This document shows positions 32,650-40,566 of a stretch of 45,683 nucleotides of DNA, piece by piece. Under the pieces are notes generated by a model, which was not told the DNA's origin, searched no databases, and was given only the letters and a program-made list of their open reading frames with translations. Source of the stretch: Pseudomonadota bacterium (GTDB lineage Bacteria; Pseudomonadota; Alphaproteobacteria; Rhizobiales; Xanthobacteraceae). The translations under genes were made by a program, and so were the position numbers. The stretch spans positions 1 through 45,683 of the forward strand of contig JAEZFA010000249.1 of assembly GCA_023417665.1 (NCBI GenBank), given 5' to 3'. Numbering within the stretch: the stretch's first letter is position 1; every line of letters begins with the position of its first letter.

Positions 32650-32829
32650 TTTGGAAATGTGCACGAAACCGCATAGCTCACGCATGTTTAGCGCGCTGCC
32701 CACGGCCCGAGGGCGCGTGGCCGTTGCTTCGGCCGGCGCGACACCGGGCGGCGAGGGGAACGCTGCTTCCCTGAAATTCCATGCCGCAGGACATTCTCTC
32801 GCCCAGCGCCGAAACAGGCGGTGTCGCTG

Positions 32830-34212
32830 ATGGCCCGTATCTCGATCGAGCACGGGCTGGTGCTGACAATGGATCGCTCGAACCGTTTTATCGAGAACGG
32901 GCGCGTGATCATCGAAGGGCGCGACATCGTTGCCGTTGAATCCTGCGACACCGCTCAATCGCCGAACGTCGATCATGTGATCGACGCAAGCGGAAAGATC
33001 GTGCTGCCCGGCCTGATCAACGCGCATACGCATCTGTGCATGGTGTTCGGCCGCACCATCGGGCCCGAACGCAGGCTGCTGGAGTGGCTCGATCTTCTCA
33101 TGCCGATCATGGCGGAGATGGACGAGGATGCGCTCTATGTCGCCGAGCTGCTCGGCTGCGTCGAAAACATCAAGAACGGCAATACCAGCCTCGTCGAGAA
33201 CATCTTCATGCCGCCCGGCAGGAATGCGGATATCGAAGATGCTGCGTTCCGGGCAATGCGGGACAGCGGAATCCGCGGGACGGTCGCGCGGGCAACGGAA
33301 ACGCGTGCATTTGATCCGCGTTTTTGCGAGACGGCGGCCGAGCAGGCCGAGCGCGTCGAGCGGCTCGCCGGGCGCTGGAATGGATCGGAAGGCGGCCGTT
33401 TGCGCATGTCGATCGGACCGCTGCTGCCGTGGGTCGTCGATGAGGAAGGCTTTCGGAAAACGCGTGACGTCGCGCGCGGCAACGGCCTCTCGCTGCACAT
33501 GCATGTCGCGGAGTCGCCGGAATTCAATCTGATGATTGCGCGCCACTACGGCCGCAATATTCGTCAGGTCGAACTGCTCGACGAAGTCGGATGTTTGGGT
33601 CCCGACGTTCAGGCCGTTGCCTGCTCGGACGTTTCCGCGCATGAAATCGAATTGCTCGCAGCAAGCGGCACCGCGGTGCTGTTCGATCCGCCGACGCGGC
33701 TGTTCTGGGGGACCGGCTTTCCACCGATCAAGGATTTTCTGACGGCCGGCCTGACTTGCGGGCTCGCCACCAATGGCGCGGCGGCCAACTGCGGTCAGGA
33801 TTTGTTTGACAGCATGAAATATGCGTGCGCGACGGCGAAAACCGCCGCCAACGATCCGCGCGCACTCACCGCGGCGCGGGCGATCCGCATGGCAACCGAA
33901 GAAGGCGCTCGCGCGATCGGACTGCAGGATACCGGCTCCATCGAAGTCGGAAAGCGCGCCGACCTCATCACCATCGATGCAAGACAGCCGCATCTGTCGC
34001 CGCTGTTCGATCCGGAGAAGGCGCTCGTTTACAGCGCGCGGGGCGGGGATGTCCGCGACGTGGTCATCGACGGCCGCGTGGTCATGCAGAATCGCGAAAT
34101 CAAGACAATCGATGAGAAGGCGCTTCTCAAGGAAGCGGAGGAAGTCGCGCGCCGTTGCGCTGCCCGTGCCGGTGTCGCACTTCCGTTGGAGCGGGTAGCA
34201 AGCAATGCTTAA
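32830..34212 (+). CDS. AtzA/SsnA-like amidohydrolase with replaced active-site residues
   Basis: The ATG at 32830, with AGGCGG eight bases upstream, gives 460 residues; a GTG at 32821 would add three. The composite-domain start (RISIEHGLVLTMD) and the barrel motif LPGLINAHTH (H66, H68) are typical, as is HMHVAES (H225, E228). In the later strands the usual AHC His is A264 (AVACSD) and the metal-binding Asp of GTDG is N315 (GLATNGAAANC). The C-terminal KRADLITID segment is normal. Relatives remove ammonia or chloride from N-heterocycles (triazines, guanine). Residue loss suggests a mononuclear site with changed chemistry or a noncatalytic role. The permease gene overlaps its end by eight bases. 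Confidence 0.88.
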   Translation: MARISIEHGLVLTMDRSNRFIENGRVIIEGRDIVAVESCDTAQSPNVDHVIDASGKIVLPGLINAHTHLCMVFGRTIGPERRLLEWLDLLMPIMAEMDEDALYVAELLGCVENIKNGNTSLVENIFMPPGRNADIEDAAFRAMRDSGIRGTVARATETRAFDPRFCETAAEQAERVERLAGRWNGSEGGRLRMSIGPLLPWVVDEEGFRKTRDVARGNGLSLHMHVAESPEFNLMIARHYGRNIRQVELLDEVGCLGPDVQAVACSDVSAHEIELLAASGTAVLFDPPTRLFWGTGFPPIKDFLTAGLTCGLATNGAAANCGQDLFDSMKYACATAKTAANDPRALTAARAIRMATEEGARAIGLQDTGSIEVGKRADLITIDARQPHLSPLFDPEKALVYSARGGDVRDVVIDGRVVMQNREIKTIDEKALLKEAEEVARRCAARAGVALPLERVASNA

Positions 34213-34945
34213 GGCACTATCACTCGTGGCGGCGTTCATCGTCTGGGGTCTGTTGTCCCTGACGCTGCCTCCCGAAATCTTTCCGGGGCCGATCGAGACT
34301 ATTCAGGCGCTCTGGACGTCGATTGCGAATGGAGAAATCTGGCTCGATCTCTGGATGACCATGGTGCGGGTCGTGGGCGGCCTGCTGCTCGCGATGCTGA
34401 TCGGCGTTCCGATCGGCGTGATCATGGGTCTGAACCGCCGCGCGGAGAACGTGCTCGACGTTTGGGTCATGATTGCCCTGACCGTTCCCAGTCTCTGCTA
34501 CGCCATTCTTGCCTTCATGTGGTTCGGGTTGAACGAATGGGCCGCGATCATTGCCATTGCAGTGACCGCAGCGCCTTCGATCACGATCAATATCTGGGAA
34601 GGCGTGAAGAACGTCGATACGAAGCTTGTCGCGATGGCGCGCGTGTTCGAGGCGTCGCGTCCGGCAATCGTTCGTCAGGTGCTGCTGCCGCAGATTTTCC
34701 CTTATGTGATGGCGTCCGCCCGCTTCGGCCTCGGCATCATCTGGAAGATCACGGTTCTTGTTGAACTGATCGGGCGGCCGAATGGCGTCGGGTTCAAGCT
34801 GTTCTACTGGTATCAGCTCGCCGACATGCGTCAGGTTCTGGCCTGGACGCTGCTTTTCACGATCATCATGCTGCTGATAGAGCTTGCAATTCTGAAGCCG
34901 ATCGAGCGGCGCGTTTTCGCGTGGCGTCCCGAGGTGGCGGTATGA
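34205..34945 (+). CDS. ABC transporter permease, SsuC/TauC type
   Basis: The 246-residue protein has six hydrophobic segments and a coupling loop (MARVFEASRPAIVRQVLLPQIFPYVMASARFG) typical of nitrate/sulfonate/taurine and pyrimidine-precursor importers. It overlaps the amidohydrolase gene and is ATGA-coupled to the ATPase, so the enzyme and importer form one unit. Confidence 0.9.
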   Translation: MLKALSLVAAFIVWGLLSLTLPPEIFPGPIETIQALWTSIANGEIWLDLWMTMVRVVGGLLLAMLIGVPIGVIMGLNRRAENVLDVWVMIALTVPSLCYAILAFMWFGLNEWAAIIAIAVTAAPSITINIWEGVKNVDTKLVAMARVFEASRPAIVRQVLLPQIFPYVMASARFGLGIIWKITVLVELIGRPNGVGFKLFYWYQLADMRQVLAWTLLFTIIMLLIELAILKPIERRVFAWRPEVAV

Positions 34946-35754
34946 GCGTTGCTGTTGAAGTTGCGTCGCTCCGCAAGACCTTCGTGGCCCGCGATGGCGG
35001 CTCGCTCGATGTCCTGAAGAACCTCGACCTGCGGGTAGAGTCGGGCGAGTTTCTCTGCATCCTCGGTCCGTCGGGTTGCGGAAAGTCGACCCTTCTCAAC
35101 ATCCTCGCCGGACTCGACAAGGGATACGAAGGCCGCGCGGACGTCACCGGCGGCCGTGTCAGCTATCTGTTTCAGGAGCCGCGGCTGCTTCCCTGGCTGA
35201 CTGCAGAGCAGAACATCGACTTTGCGCTGTCGAATTGCCGCGTTCCGGCGTCGCGCTGGGACGAACTGAAATCGCGCTATCTGTCGATGACTGGCCTGTC
35301 CAAGTTTCGCGACTACTATCCGCATCAGATTTCGGGAGGCATGGCGCAGCGCCTCGCGCTGGTGCGCGCGCTTTGCGTGGAGCCCGGCGTTCTGCTGATG
35401 GACGAACCGTTCTCGGGACTTGATGAGATCACGGCGCGCCGTATCCGCTCGGATCTGCTCTCGATCTGGGAAGAGACGAGAAAGACGATCATCTTCGTCA
35501 CGCATAACGCCTATGAGGCGTGCTTTCTCGCGGATCGCATCCTCGTCATGTCGAGCGGCGCATTCAAGAGCGAAAGGCGCGTGCCGATCGCCAGACCGCG
35601 CAGCTACGACGATCCGGAAGTGTTCAAGCTCAGCCGCGAGGTGATCAGAACCTTCGGCGACGAGATCGAGCCCGGCAATGAGAAGCCGGCGGCACCTGCT
35701 GCGCCCGATTCAACTCCGCTCGAGACCGAAGACCGGCTCTCGACTGTCCGCTAA
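34942..35754 (+). CDS. ABC transporter ATP-binding protein, SsuB/TauB type
   Basis: The ATG at 34942 follows GAGGTGG and overlaps the permease stop; the longer frame to 34921 is not used. The 270-residue protein has Walker A (GPSGCGKST), Q-loop (FQEPRLLPWLT), signature (ISGGMAQR), Walker B (VLLMDEPFSG) and the switch His (VTHNAYEA). A Pro/Ala-rich tail follows from about residue 245. It energises the permease encoded upstream. Confidence 0.92.
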   Translation: MSVAVEVASLRKTFVARDGGSLDVLKNLDLRVESGEFLCILGPSGCGKSTLLNILAGLDKGYEGRADVTGGRVSYLFQEPRLLPWLTAEQNIDFALSNCRVPASRWDELKSRYLSMTGLSKFRDYYPHQISGGMAQRLALVRALCVEPGVLLMDEPFSGLDEITARRIRSDLLSIWEETRKTIIFVTHNAYEACFLADRILVMSSGAFKSERRVPIARPRSYDDPEVFKLSREVIRTFGDEIEPGNEKPAAPAAPDSTPLETEDRLSTVR

Positions 35755-35772
35755 CCAACGAGGGGAATAGAA

Positions 35773-36744
35773 ATGTTGCTTCGTCTTGCACTATCCGCTG
35801 CCGTCGCGCTGGCGACCTGCAGTGCCGCGCTCGCGCAAACCAAAGTGCGCGTCGGCGATCTTGCCCAGTCTCTGAACGAGATCGGGTCGCGCGTGATTAT
35901 CGACCAGGGGCTCGACAAGAAGCATGGAATCGCCGTCGAGTACCGGGCCTATCCGACGCTGGATGGGTTGTTCACGGCGATTCGCGGCAAGGACGTCGAT
36001 GTCGGCTTCGGCGGCTGGACGGCTATCGCGCAGTTCCGCAGCAAAGGCACTCCCGTCACGATGATCTTTCCGGTCGGAACCGGCGTGACGGTCGACGTCA
36101 TCGTGCCGGTAAACTCGCCGATCAAAACGATCGCCGATCTTAAAGGCCAGAAGGTCGGTTCGTTTGCCGGTGCCGCGGGAACCGCGACCGTGCTGTTCCG
36201 GGTGATCGCATCGAAGTTCCACGGCTTCGACCCGGCAAAGAGCGGCGACCTGCAATTCGCGGGTCCGGGCCTCCTGCCGGCGCTGCTCGACAAGGGCGAA
36301 ATCGCTGCCGCGGTCATGTTCGATCCGCTGGCGGCAAAGCTCGTCGCTTCGGGAAAGTATCGCTCGATCGGCAATCTTGCGGACGCCTATAAGAAGGGAA
36401 CCGGGGACGATTTTCTCTGGATCGGTTACTCGACCAACGACGACTTCATGAAAGCACACCCGGATGCGCTGACCAAGTTCACGCGCGCATGGCTTGAAGC
36501 GATCGAATACGTCAAGGCCAATCCCTCGGTGTTCGATGCTTACGGCAAGAAGTACGGTCTTGATGCCGCCGCCATTGCGCTTCTGCGCCAGCGCGTGATC
36601 GCGGACTACACCACGACATGGAACGACGCCACGCTGGAATCGATCCGCCGCTTCGCCAAGCTCGCGAATAGCGTCATGGGTGACGGCTATCTCGATACGG
36701 TGCCGCCGGCGGCGTTCACCACCCGCTTCGACCCGAGAAAGTAA
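35773..36744 (+). CDS. ABC transporter substrate-binding protein, SsuA/NMT1 type
   Basis: The 323-residue precursor has a signal peptide (LALSAAVALATCSAALAQ, cleaved near residue 22) and a type 2 periplasmic-binding fold: VRVGDLAQSLNEIGSRVIIDQGLDKKHG, VDVGFGGWTAIAQFRSKG, and FAGPGLLPALLDKGEIAAAVMFDP. These are features of aliphatic sulfonate, nitrate and pyrimidine-precursor binding proteins. An AGGGGAA ribosome-binding site lies close to the ATG. It completes a permease-ATPase-binding protein order after the amidohydrolase. The ligand is unknown; an N-heterocycle is possible given the AtzA-like enzyme. Confidence 0.9.
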   Translation: MLLRLALSAAVALATCSAALAQTKVRVGDLAQSLNEIGSRVIIDQGLDKKHGIAVEYRAYPTLDGLFTAIRGKDVDVGFGGWTAIAQFRSKGTPVTMIFPVGTGVTVDVIVPVNSPIKTIADLKGQKVGSFAGAAGTATVLFRVIASKFHGFDPAKSGDLQFAGPGLLPALLDKGEIAAAVMFDPLAAKLVASGKYRSIGNLADAYKKGTGDDFLWIGYSTNDDFMKAHPDALTKFTRAWLEAIEYVKANPSVFDAYGKKYGLDAAAIALLRQRVIADYTTTWNDATLESIRRFAKLANSVMGDGYLDTVPPAAFTTRFDPRK

Positions 36745-36750
36745 GCGCAG

Positions 36751-36818
36751 CGGATTCCGTAAGACTGGGGGCAGTCTGATCCGACGCTCGCCCCGATCTA
36801 CCGGGCGTCAAAGTTTTT
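36751..36818 (+). terminator. Nested hairpins with a T5 run after the binding-protein gene
   Basis: AGACTG-GGGG-CAGTCT (36762-36777) is nested in CGGAT (36751-36755) and ATCCG (36779-36783). A second inverted repeat, GACGC (36783-36787) with GCGTC (36805-36809), is followed by TTTTT at 36814-36818. It is a plausible terminator or attenuator at the end of the importer genes. Confidence 0.5.
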
Positions 36819-36832
36819 GCCGTGAGTTGCCG

Positions 36833-37531
36833 ATGGCTACTTTTGTTGTCGCGCATGGCGCGTGGTCTGCGGGCTGGGTGTGGAAGAAGATGCACTCCCG
36901 CCTGCGCGAGAAAGGGCATGCGCTCGTGGTGCCGAGCTATACGGGCTCCGGCGAACGCGCGCATCTCGCTTCACCTGCGATCGGGCTTGATAGCCATGTG
37001 CAGGACATTCTGATGGTCCTAGAGTTCGAAGACCTCAGCGACTTCATTCTCGTTGGTCATTCCTACGGCGGCATGGTCGCAACGGGTGTCGCGGATCGCG
37101 CCGCCGAGCGGATTTCCAGGCTCGTCTATCTCGATGCCTTCGCGCCGATGCATGGACAAAGGGTATTCGATTTCTATCCGGAAGGAGAGGAGGCGCGGAA
37201 ACGCGCCACTGCCATTGATGGCTGGCAGATGCCGCCGAGTCCTTTGCCGCCCGACACCGCGCCGGCTGATGTCGCGTGGATGACGCCCCGCCGGGTGCCG
37301 CATCCGCTCGCGTCGTTTGCGGAGCCGCTACATCTGAAGAACGAAGAGCCGAAGATGCCGCGAAGCTACATCTATGCGCAGCGGCACATTCCCGGCGATC
37401 CGTTCCGGCAGTTTTATGAGCGTGCCAGGAAAGAGGCATGGCAGACCTTTGAAATGGATGCGAGCCATTCTCCGCATGTCACGGCGCCGGATGCCCTGGC
37501 GGAGATACTGGACGCGATTGCGCGCAGTTGA
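36833..37531 (+). CDS. Alpha/beta-fold hydrolase (esterase-like)
   Basis: The ATG at 36833 gives 232 residues starting MATFVVAHGAWSAGWVWKKM, typical of the salicylate-ester/EstC-like alpha/beta hydrolases. HG near the start provides the oxyanion hole, S77 in GHSYGGM is the nucleophile, and the His in DASHSPHV near residue 206 and an Asp before it complete the triad. A longer frame back to 36680 overlaps the binding-protein gene and is rejected. It follows a hairpin/T-run, so expression may be lower than the importer. Possible role: hydrolysing an ester or amide from the pathway. Confidence 0.88.
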   Translation: MATFVVAHGAWSAGWVWKKMHSRLREKGHALVVPSYTGSGERAHLASPAIGLDSHVQDILMVLEFEDLSDFILVGHSYGGMVATGVADRAAERISRLVYLDAFAPMHGQRVFDFYPEGEEARKRATAIDGWQMPPSPLPPDTAPADVAWMTPRRVPHPLASFAEPLHLKNEEPKMPRSYIYAQRHIPGDPFRQFYERARKEAWQTFEMDASHSPHVTAPDALAEILDAIARS

Positions 37532-37576
37532 GGTGTCTTGATCCTCGCGCGGCGGGTTCGTTCGGAAGAGCGGCGA

Positions 37577-38500
37577 TCAGCTATTCCTGCCGGCCTTGCC
37601 CTTGAGGATTTTCGCGCTGGTCTGCGCCATCCATTTGATGCCGGTGTCGTTCGAGAAGCGCGAATGACTGTGCACCTTGATTTCCATCTGCGGTAGCTCG
37701 AACGGAAGGTCGAGCATTCGAAACTCCTTCTTTGCGTTCAGCTGCAATGCAAGATGCCTCGGAAACAACGCCACGAGATCCGAGTTCCTTACGATATCCG
37801 GGGCGGCGGTGAAGTGTCCTCTGACGGCGATCTGCAGCTTGGCGGTTTCGTTCGCAAGCGACTGTTCCACGAGTTGATGAACCGAAGACGTGGTTCGCGC
37901 GAAGAAAAAGCGCAGTTGCGAGAAATACTCCTTGGTGAGCGTTGATTTCGCAATCGGGTGATTGGCCCGCGCGAGACAGACATATCGATCCTTCATGATC
38001 TCGATGCTGGTAAGCTCCTTGTCGGAAATGTTTATGGCGCCGATTGCGAGGTCGATTTCCCCCGAGCGCATGGAGCTTGCGAGGCTCTCGGGAATGAGCG
38101 GCGCGATATGAATCCGCACGAAGGGGGAAATGCGGGAAAGTTCACTCACCAGTTGCGGGAGAAGGTGAAACTCCGCGATGTCCGACATCGCTATTCTGAA
38201 TGTCCGTTCGGTAACGCTTGCGTCAAAGATGACGCCGCTCTGCAGCGTGCGGTTCAGGAGTTCGAAAGCGAGATCGAGCGGCTCATGCAGGCGAACTGCC
38301 GCGTCCGTTGGCAGCATCCGGTTTGCGACGCGCACGAATAGCGGGTCGCCGAAGCGCTCCCGCAATCGCCGCAGAGCATGACTGATGGCGGGTTGCGTCA
38401 GACCAAGACGATCGCCTGCGGCGGTGAGACTGCGAAGATCCCAGATCGCGAAGAAGACGCGCAGGAGATTCAGGTCGAGATCGTTATTACTCCTATTCAT
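37577..38500 (-). CDS. LysR-family transcriptional regulator, NodD/PcpR-like subgroup
   Basis: The 307-residue protein starts DLNLLRVFFAIWDLRSLTAAGDRLGLTQPAISHALRRLRERFGDPLFVR, the pattern of the NodD/LeuO/PcpR subgroup, in which regulators often sense aromatic effectors. The effector domain spans about residues 95-300. It is divergent from the acyl-CoA-dehydrogenase-like monooxygenase gene, the likely target. The shared element AATTTGACTTAG lies just ahead of its start and again before the amidohydrolase operon. Confidence 0.93.
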   Translation of the reverse strand: MNRSNNDLDLNLLRVFFAIWDLRSLTAAGDRLGLTQPAISHALRRLRERFGDPLFVRVANRMLPTDAAVRLHEPLDLAFELLNRTLQSGVIFDASVTERTFRIAMSDIAEFHLLPQLVSELSRISPFVRIHIAPLIPESLASSMRSGEIDLAIGAINISDKELTSIEIMKDRYVCLARANHPIAKSTLTKEYFSQLRFFFARTTSSVHQLVEQSLANETAKLQIAVRGHFTAAPDIVRNSDLVALFPRHLALQLNAKKEFRMLDLPFELPQMEIKVHSHSRFSNDTGIKWMAQTSAKILKGKAGRNS

Positions 38501-38531
38501 GCAATAAATAATAACTATGAATTTGACTTAG
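38495..38531. promoter_or_regulatory. Candidate LysR control region
   Basis: ATTCAT (38495-38500) and ATGAAT (38517-38522) form an inverted repeat with a 16-base AT-rich spacer, overlapping AATTTGACTTAG (38520-38531). It lies at the LysR start codon, a common place for autoregulation. Confidence 0.4.
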
Positions 38532-38563
38532 TGCAAGCCGACTTTCATCGTGTTGGTAAGGCC

Positions 38564-38623
38564 CGACACTCCGACGCGCACATGAACAAGTCCGGTTTGC
38601 CGTTCGTCCGTTGCGGAGTGTCG
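38564..38623. repeat. 10-base inverted repeat in the long leader before the monooxygenase gene
   Basis: CGACACTCCG (38564-38573) is perfectly inverted as CGGAGTGTCG (38614-38623), with 40 bases between. An open frame of 59 codons (38582-38761) begins within the loop. The repeat could be a split operator or an RNA structure that controls the downstream genes. Confidence 0.45.
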
Positions 38624-38784
38624 TTGAAAGGCGAGCAACGCATTCTGGAATCCGTCGATGACGCAAACTGTTCGGCTCCATCGCCATTGCGATCCACGTT
38701 TCGCCTGCGGGTTCGTCGCTGCTTCAACGAGCAATACGCCGGGGCGACGCGGCGACGGTGAGCAATTGTGCAAGGAGATGTGGA

Positions 38785-39990
38785 ATGAATAAAGCTGTCG
38801 CAGTCGGAAACACGACTGCCTCCGAGTTTGATTACATGAGCGCGGTGCGTTCCATTCTTCCCCGCATCGCGGCCTCGACGAAAGAGAGCGACAAGCTGCG
38901 CCGCCTCAGCGATGACGCGGCCAATGCGCTGCGGGAGTCCGGGCTTGCGCGCACCATTACGCCGAAGCAGTTCGGCGGCTACGAGCTTTCCCCGAGTGTT
39001 CACATTCGCGCCTGCGCGGAAATCGGAAATGTCTGCTCGGCCGCGAGCTGGGTGTTGATGGTCTGTGTCGCGCATGACTACATCATCGGCCGCTTTCCCG
39101 AAGAATGTCAGCGCGAAGTCTATGAAGGCGACGCGGACAACCTGGTCGCGGGTTCGCTGGCGCCGGCCGGCGTGATGGAGCCGGTGGAAGGTGGCTGGCG
39201 TGTTACGGGCCGCTGGCAGTTCGGAAGCGGCTGCGATCATTCCCCATGGTTTATCGTCGGCACCCGATTGCCGAATGCAAAGCCGGACGAATACACGAAC
39301 TATCACATCATGGTTCCGCGTTCAGACGTGGTCATTGACGACACCTGGCATACGCTCGGAATGCGCGGTACGGGATCGAAAGATCTTGTAGTTACGAATG
39401 CCTTTGTGCCGCAGCATCGCGTGATGCCGACGCATCCGACCTTCCTTGGTCTCAGTCCGCACGCGAAAGCGCCGACCTACCGCCTGTCGGTCTATTCAGG
39501 CTTGCCGGCGATGCTTTCGGGTTCGGTGCTTGGCATGGCGGAGGGAGGTCTCAAGGCTTTCATCGATGCCACCGCAGTGCGTCTTACGCCGCATGGTGTC
39601 GCGAAAGCGAAGAATCCGCTGATGCAGAAGCGGGTGGCGGAATCCGCCGCGGAGATTGCCGCCGCGCGGCGCTTGCTCGAGGATATGTGCGATCGCTTCG
39701 ATGCGCTGATCGCCATCGACCAGGCGCCCATGTCGCCGGGTGACCGCATACAGATGCGCTGGGACTCCGCTTTCATCGTCGAGCTATGCCGCCGGGCAAT
39801 CGAGCGGCTTTACGCGGCGTCCGGTGCCGCCGGTCTCTATGAGGGCAATCCGGTTTATCGGGCCTATCGCGATATCATGACGGCCTGTCACCACGCGGTC
39901 ATCGACTTTGACACGGTCTCCGGGTTGATGGGCCAGTTCAAGCTGACCGGCGATCTCGGCGAGAATCCGCGCGGCGCGCCGTTCGCATAA
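38785..39990 (+). CDS. Acyl-CoA-dehydrogenase-fold flavin monooxygenase (group D, HsaA-like)
   Basis: The ATG at 38785 has AAGGAGAT five bases upstream and gives 401 residues. The sequence has the fold of acyl-CoA dehydrogenases but follows the two-component monooxygenase group (HsaA, C2-type HPA hydroxylase): ESGLARTITPKQFGGYE, AASWVLMVCVAHDY, the GRWQFGSGCDHSPWF segment, WHTLGMRGTGSKDLVV, and a late YRDIMTACHHAVIDFD with a His pair. No catalytic Glu of acyl-CoA dehydrogenases is evident. A flavin reductase follows, which supports FADH2-dependent hydroxylation or C-N/ring oxidation. It is divergent from a NodD-like LysR regulator. Confidence 0.9.
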   Translation: MNKAVAVGNTTASEFDYMSAVRSILPRIAASTKESDKLRRLSDDAANALRESGLARTITPKQFGGYELSPSVHIRACAEIGNVCSAASWVLMVCVAHDYIIGRFPEECQREVYEGDADNLVAGSLAPAGVMEPVEGGWRVTGRWQFGSGCDHSPWFIVGTRLPNAKPDEYTNYHIMVPRSDVVIDDTWHTLGMRGTGSKDLVVTNAFVPQHRVMPTHPTFLGLSPHAKAPTYRLSVYSGLPAMLSGSVLGMAEGGLKAFIDATAVRLTPHGVAKAKNPLMQKRVAESAAEIAAARRLLEDMCDRFDALIAIDQAPMSPGDRIQMRWDSAFIVELCRRAIERLYAASGAAGLYEGNPVYRAYRDIMTACHHAVIDFDTVSGLMGQFKLTGDLGENPRGAPFA

Positions 39991-40041
39991 GGCGCGAAAG
40001 GCGAGGAATTCCAGAAGCCAACCGCAACGGAGTGGCGGGAC

Positions 40042-40545
40042 GTGAGCACCGACAAGTCAATTTCGGCGGATCTGTTCAAGCAAAGCATGCGCTTCCTCGC
40101 CGGAGGCGTATGCATTCTCGCAACGAACAGCGACGGCGAGCGGTATGGAATTACAATGACTGCCGTTTGCTCGCTGACGATCGATCCGCCGTCGCTGGTT
40201 GCCTGCGTGAACCGCAATACCGGCACGCATGTAACCATGTGCCGGACGAAACGGGTCAGCATCAACGTATTGTCGGATGACCAGACGGACATGGCCGAAC
40301 TCTTCGCGTCCAGCGCGGTAAGAGGGCCGCAGCGCTTCGATAACGAAAAGTGGACCGAAATGCCGAGCGGCGTGCCTGCGCTTCTCGGCGCGCTCGCGGT
40401 GCTTGATTGCGAGGTCGTTCAGCAAACCTCGGTAGGACAGCATTCGGTTTTCTTCTGTGAAGTGAAGAACGCCGTGCTTCAGCCGGAGCGGGGCGCGCTC
40501 GTGCACTTCAATCAGAAATTCTTCGCCGTTCAGCCGTCTTGCTGA
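40042..40545 (+). CDS. Flavin reductase, HpaC-like, partner of the HsaA-like monooxygenase
   Basis: The 167-residue protein starts at a GTG at 40042. FKQSMRFLAGGVCILATN, GITMTAVCSLTIDPPSLVACV and GQHSVFFCEV are the flavin reductase split-barrel motifs. It lies 51 bases after the monooxygenase gene, the usual order of two-component systems. This is the third oxygenase/reductase pair in the window. Confidence 0.9.
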   Translation: MSTDKSISADLFKQSMRFLAGGVCILATNSDGERYGITMTAVCSLTIDPPSLVACVNRNTGTHVTMCRTKRVSINVLSDDQTDMAELFASSAVRGPQRFDNEKWTEMPSGVPALLGALAVLDCEVVQQTSVGQHSVFFCEVKNAVLQPERGALVHFNQKFFAVQPSC

Positions 40546-40566
40546 TCGTCAAGTCTGCCGTCCGCA

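Larger units (their letters stand above)
32469..32829. other. 361-base intergenic region with promoter signals
   Basis: The first 110 bases after the amidase show only a weak inverted repeat (GGACG...CGTCC near 32494-32517). From about 32580 to 32670 the sequence turns AT-rich and holds a palindrome and a promoter-like pair. The last 150 bases are very GC-rich, with CCACG-N11-CGTGG near 32700-32720 and an open frame of 48 codons whose stop overlaps the next start; I do not regard that as a proven gene. Confidence 0.6.

Noticed and set aside
32684..32830. 48-codon open frame (starts MFSALPTARGR) whose stop overlaps the amidohydrolase ATG
   Set aside because: It is Ala/Arg/Gly-rich, as expected of random GC-rich sequence, has no clear ribosome-binding site and no recognisable motif.
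38785..39990. Calling this gene an acyl-CoA dehydrogenase
   Set aside because: The adjacent flavin reductase and the GRWQFGSGCDH and GMRGTGSKD patterns match the two-component monooxygenase group; the dehydrogenase catalytic Glu is not evident.
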